A DNA stretch of 36,748 nt from Hungatella hathewayi WAL-18680 (GCF_000235505.1 NZ_JH379030.1:12900-49647); one strand, 5' to 3'; counted from the stretch's first letter, positions 1 to 8,955 are shown. Numbers and translations: made by a program. Notes: generated from the letters alone by a model not told the origin.

Positions 1-59
1 CAGTATCCATATCCGATACTGAAACGCAGGCGTTTTCTATTATCTTCTATTATCTTCTT
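1..59. repeat. Hairpin and short tandem repeat at window edge
   Basis: Bases 1-21 form an inverted repeat (CAGTATC, 7-base loop, GATACTG). Bases 36-55 are two copies of TTCTATTATC. This lies just past the stop of the minus-strand histidine kinase, so the hairpin could be part of its terminator, but the downstream side is outside the window and no U-tract can be confirmed. Confidence 0.3.
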
Positions 60-1604
60 TTATTTCCCAGTCCCATCCAGAGTAAACCAGAACTCCACGC
101 CGTCCTCCAGATTCCTCACACCGCACTCCTGGTGGTGGGAATCCATGATGGCTTTCACGATGGACAGGCCGATGCCGCTGCCACCGTACTCTCTGGTCCG
201 GGCCTTATCCACTTTGTAGAACTTGGTCCAGATATTGGGCAGGTCCTCGTCTGGGATGGGGCTGCCGGAGTTGAAGACGGAGATCCGGATTCTGTCCCTG
301 CCGTCCTCATTTCCCGGAAGGGTGTCAAGGCGGATGCGGATGACTTTCTCCCCGTCCAGATGGTTCAGAGCGTTGCTCAAATAGTTGGTGACCACCTCTT
401 CGATCTTGAACTCATCCGCCCACACGTAGACGGGATGGGAATCGTCAAACTCCACGCGGGCTTCCTTCTGCTGGATCAGAATGCCGGCAGACGATATGAC
501 GCCCTCTATCAGTTCCACAATATCGAACCGCTCCACCTCCACCGCGTCGTTGCCAAACTCCAGCGCCGTCAGCGTCAGCAGCTGGCGCACCATCTTGTTC
601 ATCTTGTTGGCCTCGTCCATGATGACCTCGCAGTAGTAGTCACGGCTCTCCTGCTCCTCCGCCATGCCTTCCGTCAGTCCTTCCGCATAGCCCTGAATCA
701 GCGCAATCGGCGTCTTCAGCTCGTGGGACACGTTGGCGATGAAATCCTTTCGCATCTCGTCAATCTGAATTTTCTGCTCGATGTCGTTTTGCAGCTCATT
801 GTTGGCCGTCTTCAGTTCCCCGATGGCCTGCTTTAACTTATCCGACAGCACATTCATGCTGTTGCCCAGCACGCCAATCTCATCCTGGGCCTTGCCGGTG
901 TATTTGGCCTCGAAATCCAGGTTGGACATCTTCTCCGACAGGTTTGCCAGCTCCAGAATCGGCGATGTCACCTTCTTGGTGGTGAAATACAGAATCACGC
1001 AGGCGAGCAGCAGCGCGCCAATTCCCACATAAGCCAGGAAACGGTTGGCTAAGTCCACACTTTCCCTGATACTCGCCAACGGTGAAGACATAATAAAAAT
1101 CGTGCTGTTATCGGAATAATACCCCCAGCTCTCCAAATAAAACGATTTGGAGCGGATGTCAAATGCTCTCTGCACGGTATAGTTCTTCTCTGAGACCAGC
1201 GTTTCTGTCCCAGGCCCATATTCCCCCAGAATATACCGTCTGACTTTATCCATCATGAATGTGCTGTCACGGGTGGCAGGACCGATTACCGTGTCGCTGA
1301 AGCTGTCAATGATAACAATGGTAATGCCGTATTTATCATTTAAGCTGCCCATAAGCCGCATTGCCTCAGTCTGCTCTCCTGAATCCCCAGGATATAGGAA
1401 TTCGTCGCCAATGCTGCCGCCCTCTTTTGCTTTCTGTATCACCAGTTTATCCATCTCTTCATAAGCCATCTGAAGCGCGGATACCTTCTGGTCGATATAG
1501 AACCCCTCCAGCATCCAGTTATTCACACACCAGATGCCGATGAGAACAGCCGCCATCAACCCTGCAAAAATCAGGGTGAAACGGACTCTTATGGAATGTT
1601 TCAT
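60..1604 (-). CDS. Membrane sensor histidine kinase (HAMP, HisKA, HATPase_c)
   Basis: This is a 514-residue sensor kinase of the OmpR-partner class. A first membrane helix lies at about residues 8-28, an extracytoplasmic sensor region at about 30-188, and a second helix at about 189-208. A HAMP linker follows. The HisKA box contains the phospho-accepting His294 in NVSHELKTP. The ATPase domain ends with a G box (GGSGIGLSIVKA). It autophosphorylates and passes phosphate to the response regulator encoded just upstream. The ATG overlaps the regulator's stop as ATGA (1601-1604), so the two are translationally coupled. The sensor region does not tell me the signal; the VanS/BaeS-like layout only suggests an envelope or small-molecule stimulus. 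Confidence 0.93.
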   Translation of the reverse strand: MKHSIRVRFTLIFAGLMAAVLIGIWCVNNWMLEGFYIDQKVSALQMAYEEMDKLVIQKAKEGGSIGDEFLYPGDSGEQTEAMRLMGSLNDKYGITIVIIDSFSDTVIGPATRDSTFMMDKVRRYILGEYGPGTETLVSEKNYTVQRAFDIRSKSFYLESWGYYSDNSTIFIMSSPLASIRESVDLANRFLAYVGIGALLLACVILYFTTKKVTSPILELANLSEKMSNLDFEAKYTGKAQDEIGVLGNSMNVLSDKLKQAIGELKTANNELQNDIEQKIQIDEMRKDFIANVSHELKTPIALIQGYAEGLTEGMAEEQESRDYYCEVIMDEANKMNKMVRQLLTLTALEFGNDAVEVERFDIVELIEGVISSAGILIQQKEARVEFDDSHPVYVWADEFKIEEVVTNYLSNALNHLDGEKVIRIRLDTLPGNEDGRDRIRISVFNSGSPIPDEDLPNIWTKFYKVDKARTREYGGSGIGLSIVKAIMDSHHQECGVRNLEDGVEFWFTLDGTGK

Positions 1605-2278
1605 GCTTCCACCTCGAATTTATATCCCATCCCCCAGATGGTCTTGATGTAATCTCCCTTGCTGCCCAGCTTGCTGCGCAGCTTCTTCACATGGGTGTCG
1701 ATGGTTCTGGCATCGCCAAAATAGTCGTAATTCCACACATTGTTGAGAATCTTCTCCCTGGACAGCGCCAGTCCCTGATTCTCCACAAAATAGGTCAAAA
1801 GTTCAAACTCTTTGTAACTCAAATCTACGGGCTCGCCGTCAATAGTCACCTGATGGGCCGCCTTGTTGATGCAGATGCCGCCCACGTCGGTCACATTGCT
1901 GCTGACCACCTTGCTCCGACGCAGAATCGCCTCCACTCTCGCCACCAGAATCTTGGGACTGAATGGCTTTGATATATATTCATCCACTCCCAGGCTGAAG
2001 CCCTGAAGCTCATCTCTCTCCTCGCTTCTGGCCGTCAGCATGATGATGGGCACCTGGGAATACTGACGGATGGCCTTGCAGACCTCCCAGCCGTCCATCT
2101 TGGGCATCATCACGTCCAGCAGAATCAACGCGATATCCTTCTGCGCAAAAAATATGTCCACGGCTTCCTCCCCGTTGGCCGCCTCCACCACGGAAAATCC
2201 CTTCACCTGGAGAAAATCCTTCACCAGCTTCCGCATTCTCGCTTCATCGTCAACCACCAGTATTTTTAACTGTTCCAT
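1601..2278 (-). CDS. OmpR-family response regulator
   Basis: This is a 225-residue two-domain regulator. The receiver domain (about 1-120) has the acidic pair D10/D11 and the phospho-acceptor Asp55 in LILLDVMMPKMDG. The winged-helix DNA-binding domain (about 130-225) has the typical recognition region around TIDTHVKKLRSKLG and ends in the family's usual IWGMGYKFE. The start is supported by AAAGGAGA seven bases upstream. It is the first gene of a two-gene operon with the kinase at 60-1604. An 11-base-period direct repeat beside its promoter suggests autoregulation. The target regulon cannot be read from the sequence. Confidence 0.95.
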   Translation of the reverse strand: MEQLKILVVDDEARMRKLVKDFLQVKGFSVVEAANGEEAVDIFFAQKDIALILLDVMMPKMDGWEVCKAIRQYSQVPIIMLTARSEERDELQGFSLGVDEYISKPFSPKILVARVEAILRRSKVVSSNVTDVGGICINKAAHQVTIDGEPVDLSYKEFELLTYFVENQGLALSREKILNNVWNYDYFGDARTIDTHVKKLRSKLGSKGDYIKTIWGMGYKFEVEA

Positions 2279-2331
2279 AGGTAAGTCTCCTTTTATTGTG
2301 CAATCAAACCTGATATTCCTTTTCTTTTCTC

Positions 2332-2360
2332 ATTTTAGCAGATACTATGGCTGTTTTCCA
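2332..2360 (-). promoter_or_regulatory. Candidate sigma-A promoter of the two-component operon
   Basis: Read on the minus strand, a -35-like TGGAAA (2355-2360) is separated by 17 bases from a -10-like TAAAAT (2332-2337). It lies about 55 bases upstream of the response regulator start. The -35 is poor, which fits an activator-assisted promoter. Confidence 0.45.
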
Positions 2361-2362
2361 GC

Positions 2363-2383
2363 TTTTCACAGAGTTTTCACAGA
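2363..2383 (-). promoter_or_regulatory. Tandem 10-bp direct repeat, candidate OmpR-type operator
   Basis: TCTGTGAAAA occurs twice on the minus strand (2374-2383 and 2363-2372) with an 11-base period, ending two bases upstream of the -35-like element. OmpR-family regulators bind direct repeats of about one helical turn. The position beside the -35 fits an autoactivation site for the response regulator at 1601-2278. Binding is inferred. Confidence 0.5.
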
Positions 2384-2430
2384 TTCTGCACCACCTAGAC
2401 ACAAAACTTTCCATTCCTGGCAAAAGGGCG

Positions 2431-2476
2431 AAAAAAAGCCGTCCCCCGTGGACATAAAATGCCACACAGGGGACGG
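2431..2476 (-). terminator. Intrinsic terminator after kduI
   Basis: On the minus strand, CCGTCCCC (2469-2476) pairs perfectly with GGGGACGG (2439-2446). A run of seven T (2431-2437) follows after one intervening base. It sits about 40 bases past the kduI stop. Confidence 0.85.
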
Positions 2477-2516
2477 AAAACCGGTTCCGGCTGCCGCACT
2501 GACAGTCAGATATTTC

Positions 2517-3359
2517 TTATCTCAATTCTGTGGTCGGGATGACATCCATATCATCAAATGCCTGGTTCTCGCCGCCCATCGCCCAGATAAAGGTATAGTT
2601 GCTGGTACCTGCTCCGGCGTGGATGCTCCAGGACGGGCTGATCACGGCCTGCTCGTTCTGCATCACGATATGTCTTGTCTCATTGCCCTCGCCCATCATG
2701 TGGAAGACCACATTGTTCTCCGGAATCTCGAAGTACATGTACACTTCCATCCGTCTCTCATGTGTGTGAGCCGGCATGGTGTTCCACACGCTGCCCTCGT
2801 CAAGCACGGTCATACCCATGGACAGCTGGCAGGTCTCCAGAACGTCCGGATGGATAAACTGGTTGATGACACGCTTGTTGGAGGTCTCCATAGCGCCAAG
2901 CGGCTTCTTGGCTGCCTTCTCAATCGGGATAAAGGTGGTCTTGCATGCTTTATGTGCAGGAGCGCTTACCATGTAGAATTTCGCCGGGTTGGCCGCGTCA
3001 TCACTGGTAAAGAGAACCTCTTTTGTCCCCTTGGTGATGTAAAGGCAGTCCTTGTAACCCATCTTGAATTCTTCGCCGTCCGCCTTGATGGTTCCCGCGC
3101 CGCCGATGTTGAAGATACCAATCTCTCTTCTCTCCAGGAAATACTGGGTTCCGAAGTTCGCCCAGATGTCGATGCCCTTGTCGATGGAAACGGTCTCGGT
3201 TGTCGGCATACATCCCAGAGTCACCATGCGGTCTACGTGAGAATATACGGCCACCACTTCATTGGCCACATACAGGTTCTCGATTAAGAACTCATCTCTG
3301 GTCTCCTGGGTGGTGTAGCGTTTGAAATCTCTTTGGTTTGCTGAATAGCGAATATCCAT
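2517..3359 (-). CDS. kduI: 5-keto-4-deoxyuronate isomerase (4-deoxy-L-threo-5-hexosulose-uronate ketol-isomerase)
   Basis: This 280-residue cupin-fold enzyme interconverts 5-keto-4-deoxyuronate and 3-deoxy-D-glycero-2,5-hexodiulosonate in the cytoplasmic breakdown of unsaturated uronates from pectin or glycosaminoglycans. The metal-binding set of the family is visible as His198, His200 and Glu205 in AHTHERRME, plus His247 in SIHAGAGT. These match the E. coli zinc ligands with an offset of two. I chose the ATG at 3359: AAGGAGG lies seven bases upstream, whereas an ATG at 3365 is almost on top of it. The protein then begins MDIR, like E. coli MDVR. No kduD or lyase gene is adjacent, so it stands alone here. 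An own promoter and terminator suggest monocistronic expression. Confidence 0.95.
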   Translation of the reverse strand: MDIRYSANQRDFKRYTTQETRDEFLIENLYVANEVVAVYSHVDRMVTLGCMPTTETVSIDKGIDIWANFGTQYFLERREIGIFNIGGAGTIKADGEEFKMGYKDCLYITKGTKEVLFTSDDAANPAKFYMVSAPAHKACKTTFIPIEKAAKKPLGAMETSNKRVINQFIHPDVLETCQLSMGMTVLDEGSVWNTMPAHTHERRMEVYMYFEIPENNVVFHMMGEGNETRHIVMQNEQAVISPSWSIHAGAGTSNYTFIWAMGGENQAFDDMDVIPTTELR

Positions 3360-3389
3360 GTTCATTCCTCCTTGACTATGTAAACTTCT

Positions 3390-3418
3390 TTATAAATAAT
3401 AGAAAATGCTTCCGTCAA
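3390..3418 (-). promoter_or_regulatory. Candidate kduI promoter
   Basis: On the minus strand TTGACG (3413-3418) is followed after 17 bases by TTATAA (3390-3395), about 30 bases upstream of the kduI start. A GGAAACCGTT sequence upstream loosely resembles half of a LacI-family operator, but it does not fit the catabolite-response consensus well. Confidence 0.5.
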
Positions 3419-3515
3419 CAATCGTAGCACAAGCTGGAAAGAATTACAACGGTTTCCAATCCGTTTCTGAATATTGTACATGTTTTCCTAAAAAATTACA
3501 TATTTTTAGAGCGGA

Positions 3516-4043
3516 TTACGGCAGGTGCACGCCGTACACCTGCTCATAAATCTCCTTCTTTGCCGGATAAAACTCCTCCTCGCTGACGGGTGCGCCGTAA
3601 CTCATGACCCACAGAGGAATCGGGGCATCCCCCTCCTTCAGCGGCATCTGCTCATAGGGAAATTGGTTTACATAAAATCCAATCCGCTGGTAAAATCCGG
3701 CGCGCCGGCCTGTCATGGGGTCTTTGTCGGTGATTGGTTCAATCTCCAGGAAGACTGGCTTTTCCGTGTCATTGATGCACTCCTCCACCAGCATTTTTCC
3801 GTATCCCTTCCCACGGCAGGCTTCTGTGGTGGCCAGATGCTCCACGAAAACGCAGCCCGGCAGGTCCCAGTAGCCTAAAAATGCCAGAATCACGCCATCC
3901 TCCTCCATCACCCGGAGGCGGTAATAGGGATTGTCAAAAACCTTCCGCTGTCCTTCTCTCGTCCTTCGCTCAATGGCGGGAAAGGACTCCTCATATATCC
4001 TGTAAATCTCCTCAAATCTTGCGGCTCCATGTTCCAGCAGCAT
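3516..4043 (-). CDS. GNAT-family N-acetyltransferase
   Basis: This 175-residue protein has the GNAT fold. Strands leading to VEHLATTEACRGKGYGKMLVEE contain the acetyl-CoA pyrophosphate-binding loop of the RGKGYG type at about residues 95-106. The C-terminal half continues with the usual strand and helix carrying a GFYQRIGF motif. It should transfer an acetyl group from acetyl-CoA to an unidentified amine. The start has AAGGAGG about 11 bases upstream, a slightly long spacing. It lies just beyond the aspS terminator and ahead of kduI, so it is probably transcribed separately. A weak AT-only hairpin (3488-3509) follows the stop. Confidence 0.85.
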   Translation of the reverse strand: MLLEHGAARFEEIYRIYEESFPAIERRTREGQRKVFDNPYYRLRVMEEDGVILAFLGYWDLPGCVFVEHLATTEACRGKGYGKMLVEECINDTEKPVFLEIEPITDKDPMTGRRAGFYQRIGFYVNQFPYEQMPLKEGDAPIPLWVMSYGAPVSEEEFYPAKKEIYEQVYGVHLP

Positions 4044-4071
4044 ATGGTCCGTATCCTCCTTTTTCGTGTTT

Positions 4072-4117
4072 AAAAAGGCTTCATCCGCCGGATATCCCCG
4101 GCAGGATGGAGCCTTTT
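4072..4117 (-). terminator. Intrinsic terminator after aspS
   Basis: On the minus strand a long stem pairs AAAAGGCTCCATCC...CCGG (4098-4117) with CCGG...GGATGAAGCCTTTT (4073-4091), with a small bulge, and ends in a run of five T. It lies directly past the aspS stop and separates aspS from the acetyltransferase gene. Confidence 0.8.
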
Positions 4118-4131
4118 GTGTTCGTTACCAG

Positions 4132-5937
4132 TTACTCAGTTACAGTCTCTTTCTCCGGCAGTGCAATCTCGATGCACAGCTCTTCCAGCTGCTTGTGCTC
4201 TACCGGCGTCGGCGCCTCGGTCATCAGACAGGAGGCATCCTTCACCTTCGGGAAGGCGATGACGTCGCGGATGCTGTCCGCGCCTACCATCAGCATCACC
4301 ACACGGTCCAGACCGTATGCCAGACCTGCGTGAGGCGGAACCCCGTACTTGAAAGCATTTAACAGGAAGCCGAACTGTTCCTCGGCCTTCTCCGGTGTGA
4401 AGCCCAGCACCTCCAGCATTTTCGACTGGATACCGCTCTGGTGGATACGGACGGAACCGCCGCCGATTTCCGTACCGTTGAGGACGATATCGTACGCCTT
4501 GGCGCGAACAGCTCCCGGATTCTCGTCAATGAGAGGCCAGTCCTCCTCCATAGGCATGGTGAATGGGTGATGCATAGCCACATAGCGGCCCTGCTCCTCG
4601 GAGTATTCAAGCAGTGGGAACTCAGTCACCCACAGGAATTTGAAATCATCTTTCTTCAGCAGATCAAGCTGTCTCGCCAGCTCCAGACGCAGGTTGCCCA
4701 GCACGTCGAAGACCACCTTGTCCTTGTCAGCCGCGAACAACAGCAGATCGCCCGGTTTGCCGCCCATGGCTTCTATCAGCGCGGTCATCTCCTCGTCCTT
4801 CATGAACTTGGCAAAGGAAGATTTGATGGTGCCGTCCTCCTGAATCGCCACGTAGGCAAGTCCTTTGGCGCCGAAGCCCTTGGCGTATTCCACCAGCGCG
4901 TCGATCTTCTTGCGGGGCATCGTTCCCTGGCCCTCGGCGTTGATTCCTCTCACGGAACCGCCGCTCTCCAGAGCGCCCTTGAACACGACGAACTCGCAGT
5001 CCTTCACCACATCGGAGACATTTTTCAGTTCCATGCCGAAGCGCAGATCCGGTTTGTCGGAGCCGAAGCGGTCCATGGCCTCTCTCCAGGTCATCCGCTG
5101 GATAGGCAGCTGGACATCAAAGTTACAGATTTCCTTAAACAGCTTCTGAAGCAGTCTCTCGTTGACGTCGATGACATCGTCCACATCCACAAAGGAAAGC
5201 TCCATATCAATCTGGGTAAATTCCGGCTGTCTGTCCGCCCGCAGGTCCTCATCGCGGTAGCATCTCGCCAGCTGGAAATAGCGGTCATAACCGGAGCACA
5301 TCAGCAGCTGCTTGTACAGCTGTGGTGACTGGGGCAATGCGTAGAAAGAGCCTGGATGCACACGGCTTGGCACCAGATAATCCCTGGCCCCCTCCGGGGT
5401 GCTGCCAATCAGGGTAGGAGTCTCAATCTCCAGAAATCCCTCTTCCGCCAGAAATGCTCTGGTCAGCACGGCCACACGGCTTCTCGTCATAATATTCTTC
5501 TGAAGGTCCGGTCTTCTCAAATCCAGGTAACGGTATTTTAACCGCAGCTCCTCCTTGGTCTTGGAGCCCTCCTCCACCGGGAATGGGGGCGTCTCGGATT
5601 CCGCCAGGGTCCGCAGGCTCTTGGCCCGCACCTCGATGGCTCCCGTAGCCAGGTTTTCATTGACTCCGCCGGAGCGGGCCTCCACGGTGCCGGTCACGGC
5701 GATGACAAACTCGCTCCTCAGCTTCTCAGCCTTGGCAAAGCTCTCGGCTCCACAGTCGCTCTCCTCAAATATAATCTGTAACAGTCCGGAACGGTCTCTC
5801 AAATCCACAAAAATGATTCCGCCTTTATTTCTGCTCTTCTGCACCCAGCCCATCACGGTCACTTCCTGGCCGATGTTGGCTGTGCTGACCTCCGTACAAC
5901 GGTGGGTCCTCTTTAGGCCCTGCATTGATTCTGCCAT
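4132..5937 (-). CDS. aspS: Aspartyl-tRNA synthetase
   Basis: This 601-residue class IIb synthetase charges tRNA-Asp in the cytoplasm. The N-terminal OB-fold anticodon-binding domain (about 1-125, VMGWVQKSRNKGGIIFVDLRDRSG) is followed by the catalytic core. Motif 2 is seen as FQLARCYRDEDLRADRQPEF and motif 3 as GLAYGLDRVVML. The bacterial GAD insertion domain lies between them at about 300-420. Length is normal for the bacterial type. AAAGGAG supports the start. It lies 49 bases downstream of hisS with no terminator between, so hisS-aspS is probably one unit ending at the hairpin at 4072-4117. I see no T-box leader. Confidence 0.98.
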   Translation of the reverse strand: MAESMQGLKRTHRCTEVSTANIGQEVTVMGWVQKSRNKGGIIFVDLRDRSGLLQIIFEESDCGAESFAKAEKLRSEFVIAVTGTVEARSGGVNENLATGAIEVRAKSLRTLAESETPPFPVEEGSKTKEELRLKYRYLDLRRPDLQKNIMTRSRVAVLTRAFLAEEGFLEIETPTLIGSTPEGARDYLVPSRVHPGSFYALPQSPQLYKQLLMCSGYDRYFQLARCYRDEDLRADRQPEFTQIDMELSFVDVDDVIDVNERLLQKLFKEICNFDVQLPIQRMTWREAMDRFGSDKPDLRFGMELKNVSDVVKDCEFVVFKGALESGGSVRGINAEGQGTMPRKKIDALVEYAKGFGAKGLAYVAIQEDGTIKSSFAKFMKDEEMTALIEAMGGKPGDLLLFAADKDKVVFDVLGNLRLELARQLDLLKKDDFKFLWVTEFPLLEYSEEQGRYVAMHHPFTMPMEEDWPLIDENPGAVRAKAYDIVLNGTEIGGGSVRIHQSGIQSKMLEVLGFTPEKAEEQFGFLLNAFKYGVPPHAGLAYGLDRVVMLMVGADSIRDVIAFPKVKDASCLMTEAPTPVEHKQLEELCIEIALPEKETVTE

Positions 5938-5986
5938 AACTGTTTTCTCCTTTTTCTATTGGTTCTGTGATGCATTCGGGCTCCTG

Positions 5987-7249
5987 TTATTTCAGGGCCT
6001 CCTTGTAGAACTCTTTAAATTCCGTATAGCCTTCTTTCATCAGCTGTTCCTTCTGGAACTTCTTGTTCTTGTTCATCTGGGCAACCAGCACCTGCATGCC
6101 GCCGGCCCGTTCCTTCATGGCCTCGCTGATGACTTCGCTGAGACGTCCGCTGTCAAGGCCCTTCTCAAAGAGATAAGCCTTCTTCTCTGCCGCTGACGGC
6201 ACCTGGAAATTCTGGTCCATCAGGATGGTGACAATCCGCTCAAAGCCGATGGAAAATCCACAGGCCGGTGTCTCCACGCCGGTGAACTTGCCAATCATCT
6301 TGTCATAACGTCCGCCGCCTGCCACGGAACCGCCAAAGCCTTCCATCTGCACCTCGAAAATGGTTCCGGTGTAGTAGGACATACCGCGGACCAGAGTCGG
6401 GTCGAAAGCAATCTTAAAATCAGCTACCGCCACGTCCGTCACCGTATCCATAATGTGGGCCAGCCCCTCGGCCACCTCGGCCGGCATGGAATCCTTTAAC
6501 ATCTCTCCCAGCTTTCTGACGCCGGATGCGTTGTCCTCCACGGCGCCAAACAGGCCCAGATACTTCTTCACATTTTCCTCCGGATAACCGGCCTCTATCA
6601 GTTCCTTCTCCACGCCCTCACAGCCGATTTTATCCATCTTGTCCAGGATGATGAAGACCTGGTCATAGGAATCCTCCGGGAATCCACAGTGAGATGCCAT
6701 GCCCTTTAAAATGCCTCTGTCGTTAATCCTCACGGTAAAGGAATTGTCCGGGCAGATTTTCCCCAGGGCCGTCGTGGTGGCAAGGATTAACTCAATCTCC
6801 GCCAGGGATGTGGCGTCGCCCAGGATATCAATATCGCACTGGACGAACTGTCTGAACCGCCCCTTCTGCGGCCGGTCCGCCCGCCATACCGGTCCCATCT
6901 GCAACGCCTTGAAGGGGGACGGCAGGGACGCGGAGTTGTTGGAATAATACCGGGCCAGCGGCAGGGTCAAATCGTAGCGCAGACCGCCGTCCACCAAATC
7001 ATTCTCCGTCTCGGCGGTATCCAGATTCAGCTTCTCGCCCCTCTTTAAAATCTTGAAAATCAGCTTTTCATTGTCACCGCCCTGTTTGCTGGTCAGATTG
7101 GCGATGTGCTCCACGCAGGGAGTCTCAAGCGATGAGAAACCAAAACTTCTGTACGTATCTTTGATCTGGTTCATCACATAATCCCGTATCTGCATCTCTG
7201 CCGGGAGAATATCCTTCATTCCGGTTATCGGTTTCTTCGTCAATGCCAT
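5987..7249 (-). CDS. hisS: Histidyl-tRNA synthetase
   Basis: This 420-residue class II synthetase makes His-tRNA. Visible signatures are the LTLPLARY segment after motif 1, motif 2 around GPVWRADRPQKGRFRQFVQ, and motif 3 in GFSIGFERI. The His-specific stretch around LVRGMSYYTG and GGRYDKMIGKFTG is present. The C-terminal anticodon-binding domain covers about residues 330-420. The ATG at 7249 is preceded by GGAGTG. It heads the hisS-aspS pair. The 107-base leader region has a candidate promoter but is too short for a T-box. Confidence 0.98.
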   Translation of the reverse strand: MALTKKPITGMKDILPAEMQIRDYVMNQIKDTYRSFGFSSLETPCVEHIANLTSKQGGDNEKLIFKILKRGEKLNLDTAETENDLVDGGLRYDLTLPLARYYSNNSASLPSPFKALQMGPVWRADRPQKGRFRQFVQCDIDILGDATSLAEIELILATTTALGKICPDNSFTVRINDRGILKGMASHCGFPEDSYDQVFIILDKMDKIGCEGVEKELIEAGYPEENVKKYLGLFGAVEDNASGVRKLGEMLKDSMPAEVAEGLAHIMDTVTDVAVADFKIAFDPTLVRGMSYYTGTIFEVQMEGFGGSVAGGGRYDKMIGKFTGVETPACGFSIGFERIVTILMDQNFQVPSAAEKKAYLFEKGLDSGRLSEVISEAMKERAGGMQVLVAQMNKNKKFQKEQLMKEGYTEFKEFYKEALK

Positions 7250-7310
7250 ACTGTTCTCACTCCATCTCTGTATTTTGGCTTTTTTGCTCCAATGCCAATG
7301 TCTTTTCTCT

Positions 7311-7338
7311 ATTTTAAAGGACTATTGGAAATTTGCAA
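7311..7338 (-). promoter_or_regulatory. Candidate hisS promoter
   Basis: On the minus strand TTGCAA (7333-7338), a 16-base spacer and TAAAAT (7311-7316) lie about 60 bases upstream of hisS and downstream of the hemZ stop. Confidence 0.5.
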
Positions 7339-7356
7339 GCCTTTTTTCCTGTTTCT

Positions 7357-8940
7357 CTATAATTTTTGGGCTTTCTTCCGCTCAATCATTTCGTCGATGC
7401 GGGCAATGTACTGCTCCACATCCTTGACATTTTCCGTCCGCTCCCTGCGGTTCTCCTCCGGAAATACGATCTTGGTGGTGGTGCCCGCGCCGCAGGCGGC
7501 GATGGTCTGCTTCTCCTCCATAATCAAAATGTTGTAGAGGCAGGCTTTGCCGGGTTTGGCGTAACCTACGTTTTCAAAATTGCCGGCCATGTTTTTCTGG
7601 CGGTAGAGGTAGTAGGGCTCCATGCCCATCTCCCTGGCGTATGCGGCGGTCAAGTCTATCATCTCCTGGGTGTTCCTGATACTCAAACTGGCGTAATGTT
7701 CCCGGTCGATGTTTAAGCGGGACGCCCGCTTGATGGCCAGGGAATGGACGGTGATACTGTCAGGGTCCAGGGCCTTCACCGCCTCCATGGTGCGTCTGAC
7801 ATCCTCCACATCCTCCTCCGGAAGTCCCACGATTAAATCCATGTTAATGTTGTCGAAGCCCAGCTCTCTCGCCACATGGAAGCAGTCCCGCACCATGTCC
7901 ACGGTGTGATGGCGGCCGATTAAATCCAGCGTCTCCTGCTTCATGGTCTGGGGGTTGATGGAAATTCTGGTGATGTGATGCTTTTTCAACACCTCCAGCT
8001 TCTCCCTGGTAATGCTGTCGGGGCGGCCGGCTTCCACGGTCAGCTCCTGGATGCCGGACAACGGAAACGTGGTCTCCAGGTGGGTGAGCAGCTGGTCCAA
8101 ATCCTCGGCTGAAAGGGAGGTGGGAGTTCCGCCGCCAAAGTATACAGTATCCAGATGGAGCGGGCCTCCGCCTGCGCCAAGCCCTTGACTTGCGCCTGCA
8201 CATGCACCGCACTCCTGCTCTGCCGCCGCAGCCCTCTCAGCCATGGCCTCCGCCACATAATCCATTTCCTTGTACAAGGCATTCAGATACTCCTGGGTTC
8301 TTCCCTTCCACCGTCCGATTGGATAGGAGGTGAAGGAGCAGTAAAGACAGGTGGTCGGACAGAACGGAATTCCGATATACAGACTGTATCCGTTCCGGTA
8401 ATCAAAGGCGGATAGCAGCTCCCGCTCATTTTCCGCTGTCTTGATGGTCAGTTCTATCTTCTCATCGCTGGTCAGGTAGGTATCCCGCATGTACTGGGCT
8501 ATCTCTTCTCTATCTTTCCCTTCTTCCAGAAGGGTAATCGCTATCTTGGAGGGACGAATCCCAGTCAGCGTCCCCCAGGGAAGCTGTTTTCCGGTCTTAC
8601 TTCGGAGCATAAAATATAACCGCCGTTTTATCCGGTTTTTCGTCTCCAGACGGCTGCCCTCCGTAATCGCCACAGGACGGCCCTCCAGATAATCCTCCCA
8701 CTCCTGGCACAGCGCCTCGCTCATCTCCTCCTTATCCACATCGAAGGCGTGAAACGTGGACGTGCCACAGCTGATATCCCGTATCTCATACCCTGTCTGC
8801 TCCGGGTTCTTCTTACATTCAATATAGAAGGACACCTCCGGCTTCTCCTCATGGACAAAGGTCTCCCCCGGATAAAAAGCCATCAACAGCTCCCGGATGT
8901 CCTGCTCAAACGCGTTGTCATCTAATAATATCCCAATCAT
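7357..8940 (-). CDS. hemZ: HemZ-type radical SAM protein (coproporphyrinogen dehydrogenase-like)
   Basis: This 527-residue radical SAM protein matches the HemZ group, oxygen-independent coproporphyrinogen III oxidase relatives common in Firmicutes. A poorly conserved N-terminal domain (about 1-170) is followed by the radical SAM core. That core has the CxxxCxxC [4Fe-4S] motif in FCPTTCLYCSF and the GGGTP motif in TVYFGGGTPTS. HemW/HemZ-like paralogues differ in function, so true coproporphyrinogen oxidation is not assured. An Ala/Gly-rich insert with two Cys precedes GGGTP. It starts 15 bases after the MBL-fold gene, so the two are probably co-transcribed. No other haem genes are near. Confidence 0.88.
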   Translation of the reverse strand: MIGILLDDNAFEQDIRELLMAFYPGETFVHEEKPEVSFYIECKKNPEQTGYEIRDISCGTSTFHAFDVDKEEMSEALCQEWEDYLEGRPVAITEGSRLETKNRIKRRLYFMLRSKTGKQLPWGTLTGIRPSKIAITLLEEGKDREEIAQYMRDTYLTSDEKIELTIKTAENERELLSAFDYRNGYSLYIGIPFCPTTCLYCSFTSYPIGRWKGRTQEYLNALYKEMDYVAEAMAERAAAAEQECGACAGASQGLGAGGGPLHLDTVYFGGGTPTSLSAEDLDQLLTHLETTFPLSGIQELTVEAGRPDSITREKLEVLKKHHITRISINPQTMKQETLDLIGRHHTVDMVRDCFHVARELGFDNINMDLIVGLPEEDVEDVRRTMEAVKALDPDSITVHSLAIKRASRLNIDREHYASLSIRNTQEMIDLTAAYAREMGMEPYYLYRQKNMAGNFENVGYAKPGKACLYNILIMEEKQTIAACGAGTTTKIVFPEENRRERTENVKDVEQYIARIDEMIERKKAQKL

Positions 8941-8955
8941 TCTGTCCTTATCCTC

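Noticed and set aside
2070-3287. 405-codon plus-strand open frame
   Set aside because: It lies antisense to the response regulator and kduI, has no ribosome binding site, and its low-complexity His/Val-rich translation is typical of a shadow of GC-rich coding sequence.
3488-3509. Terminator after the acetyltransferase gene
   Set aside because: The hairpin is formed almost only of A-T pairs with a short stem, too weak to call.
4441-5328. 295-codon plus-strand open frame
   Set aside because: It is fully antisense to aspS, an unmistakable gene; the translation has no recognisable domain.
7250-7356. T-box riboswitch upstream of hisS
   Set aside because: The gap is only about 107 bases and contains an ordinary promoter; no T-box sequence or antiterminator pairing is evident.
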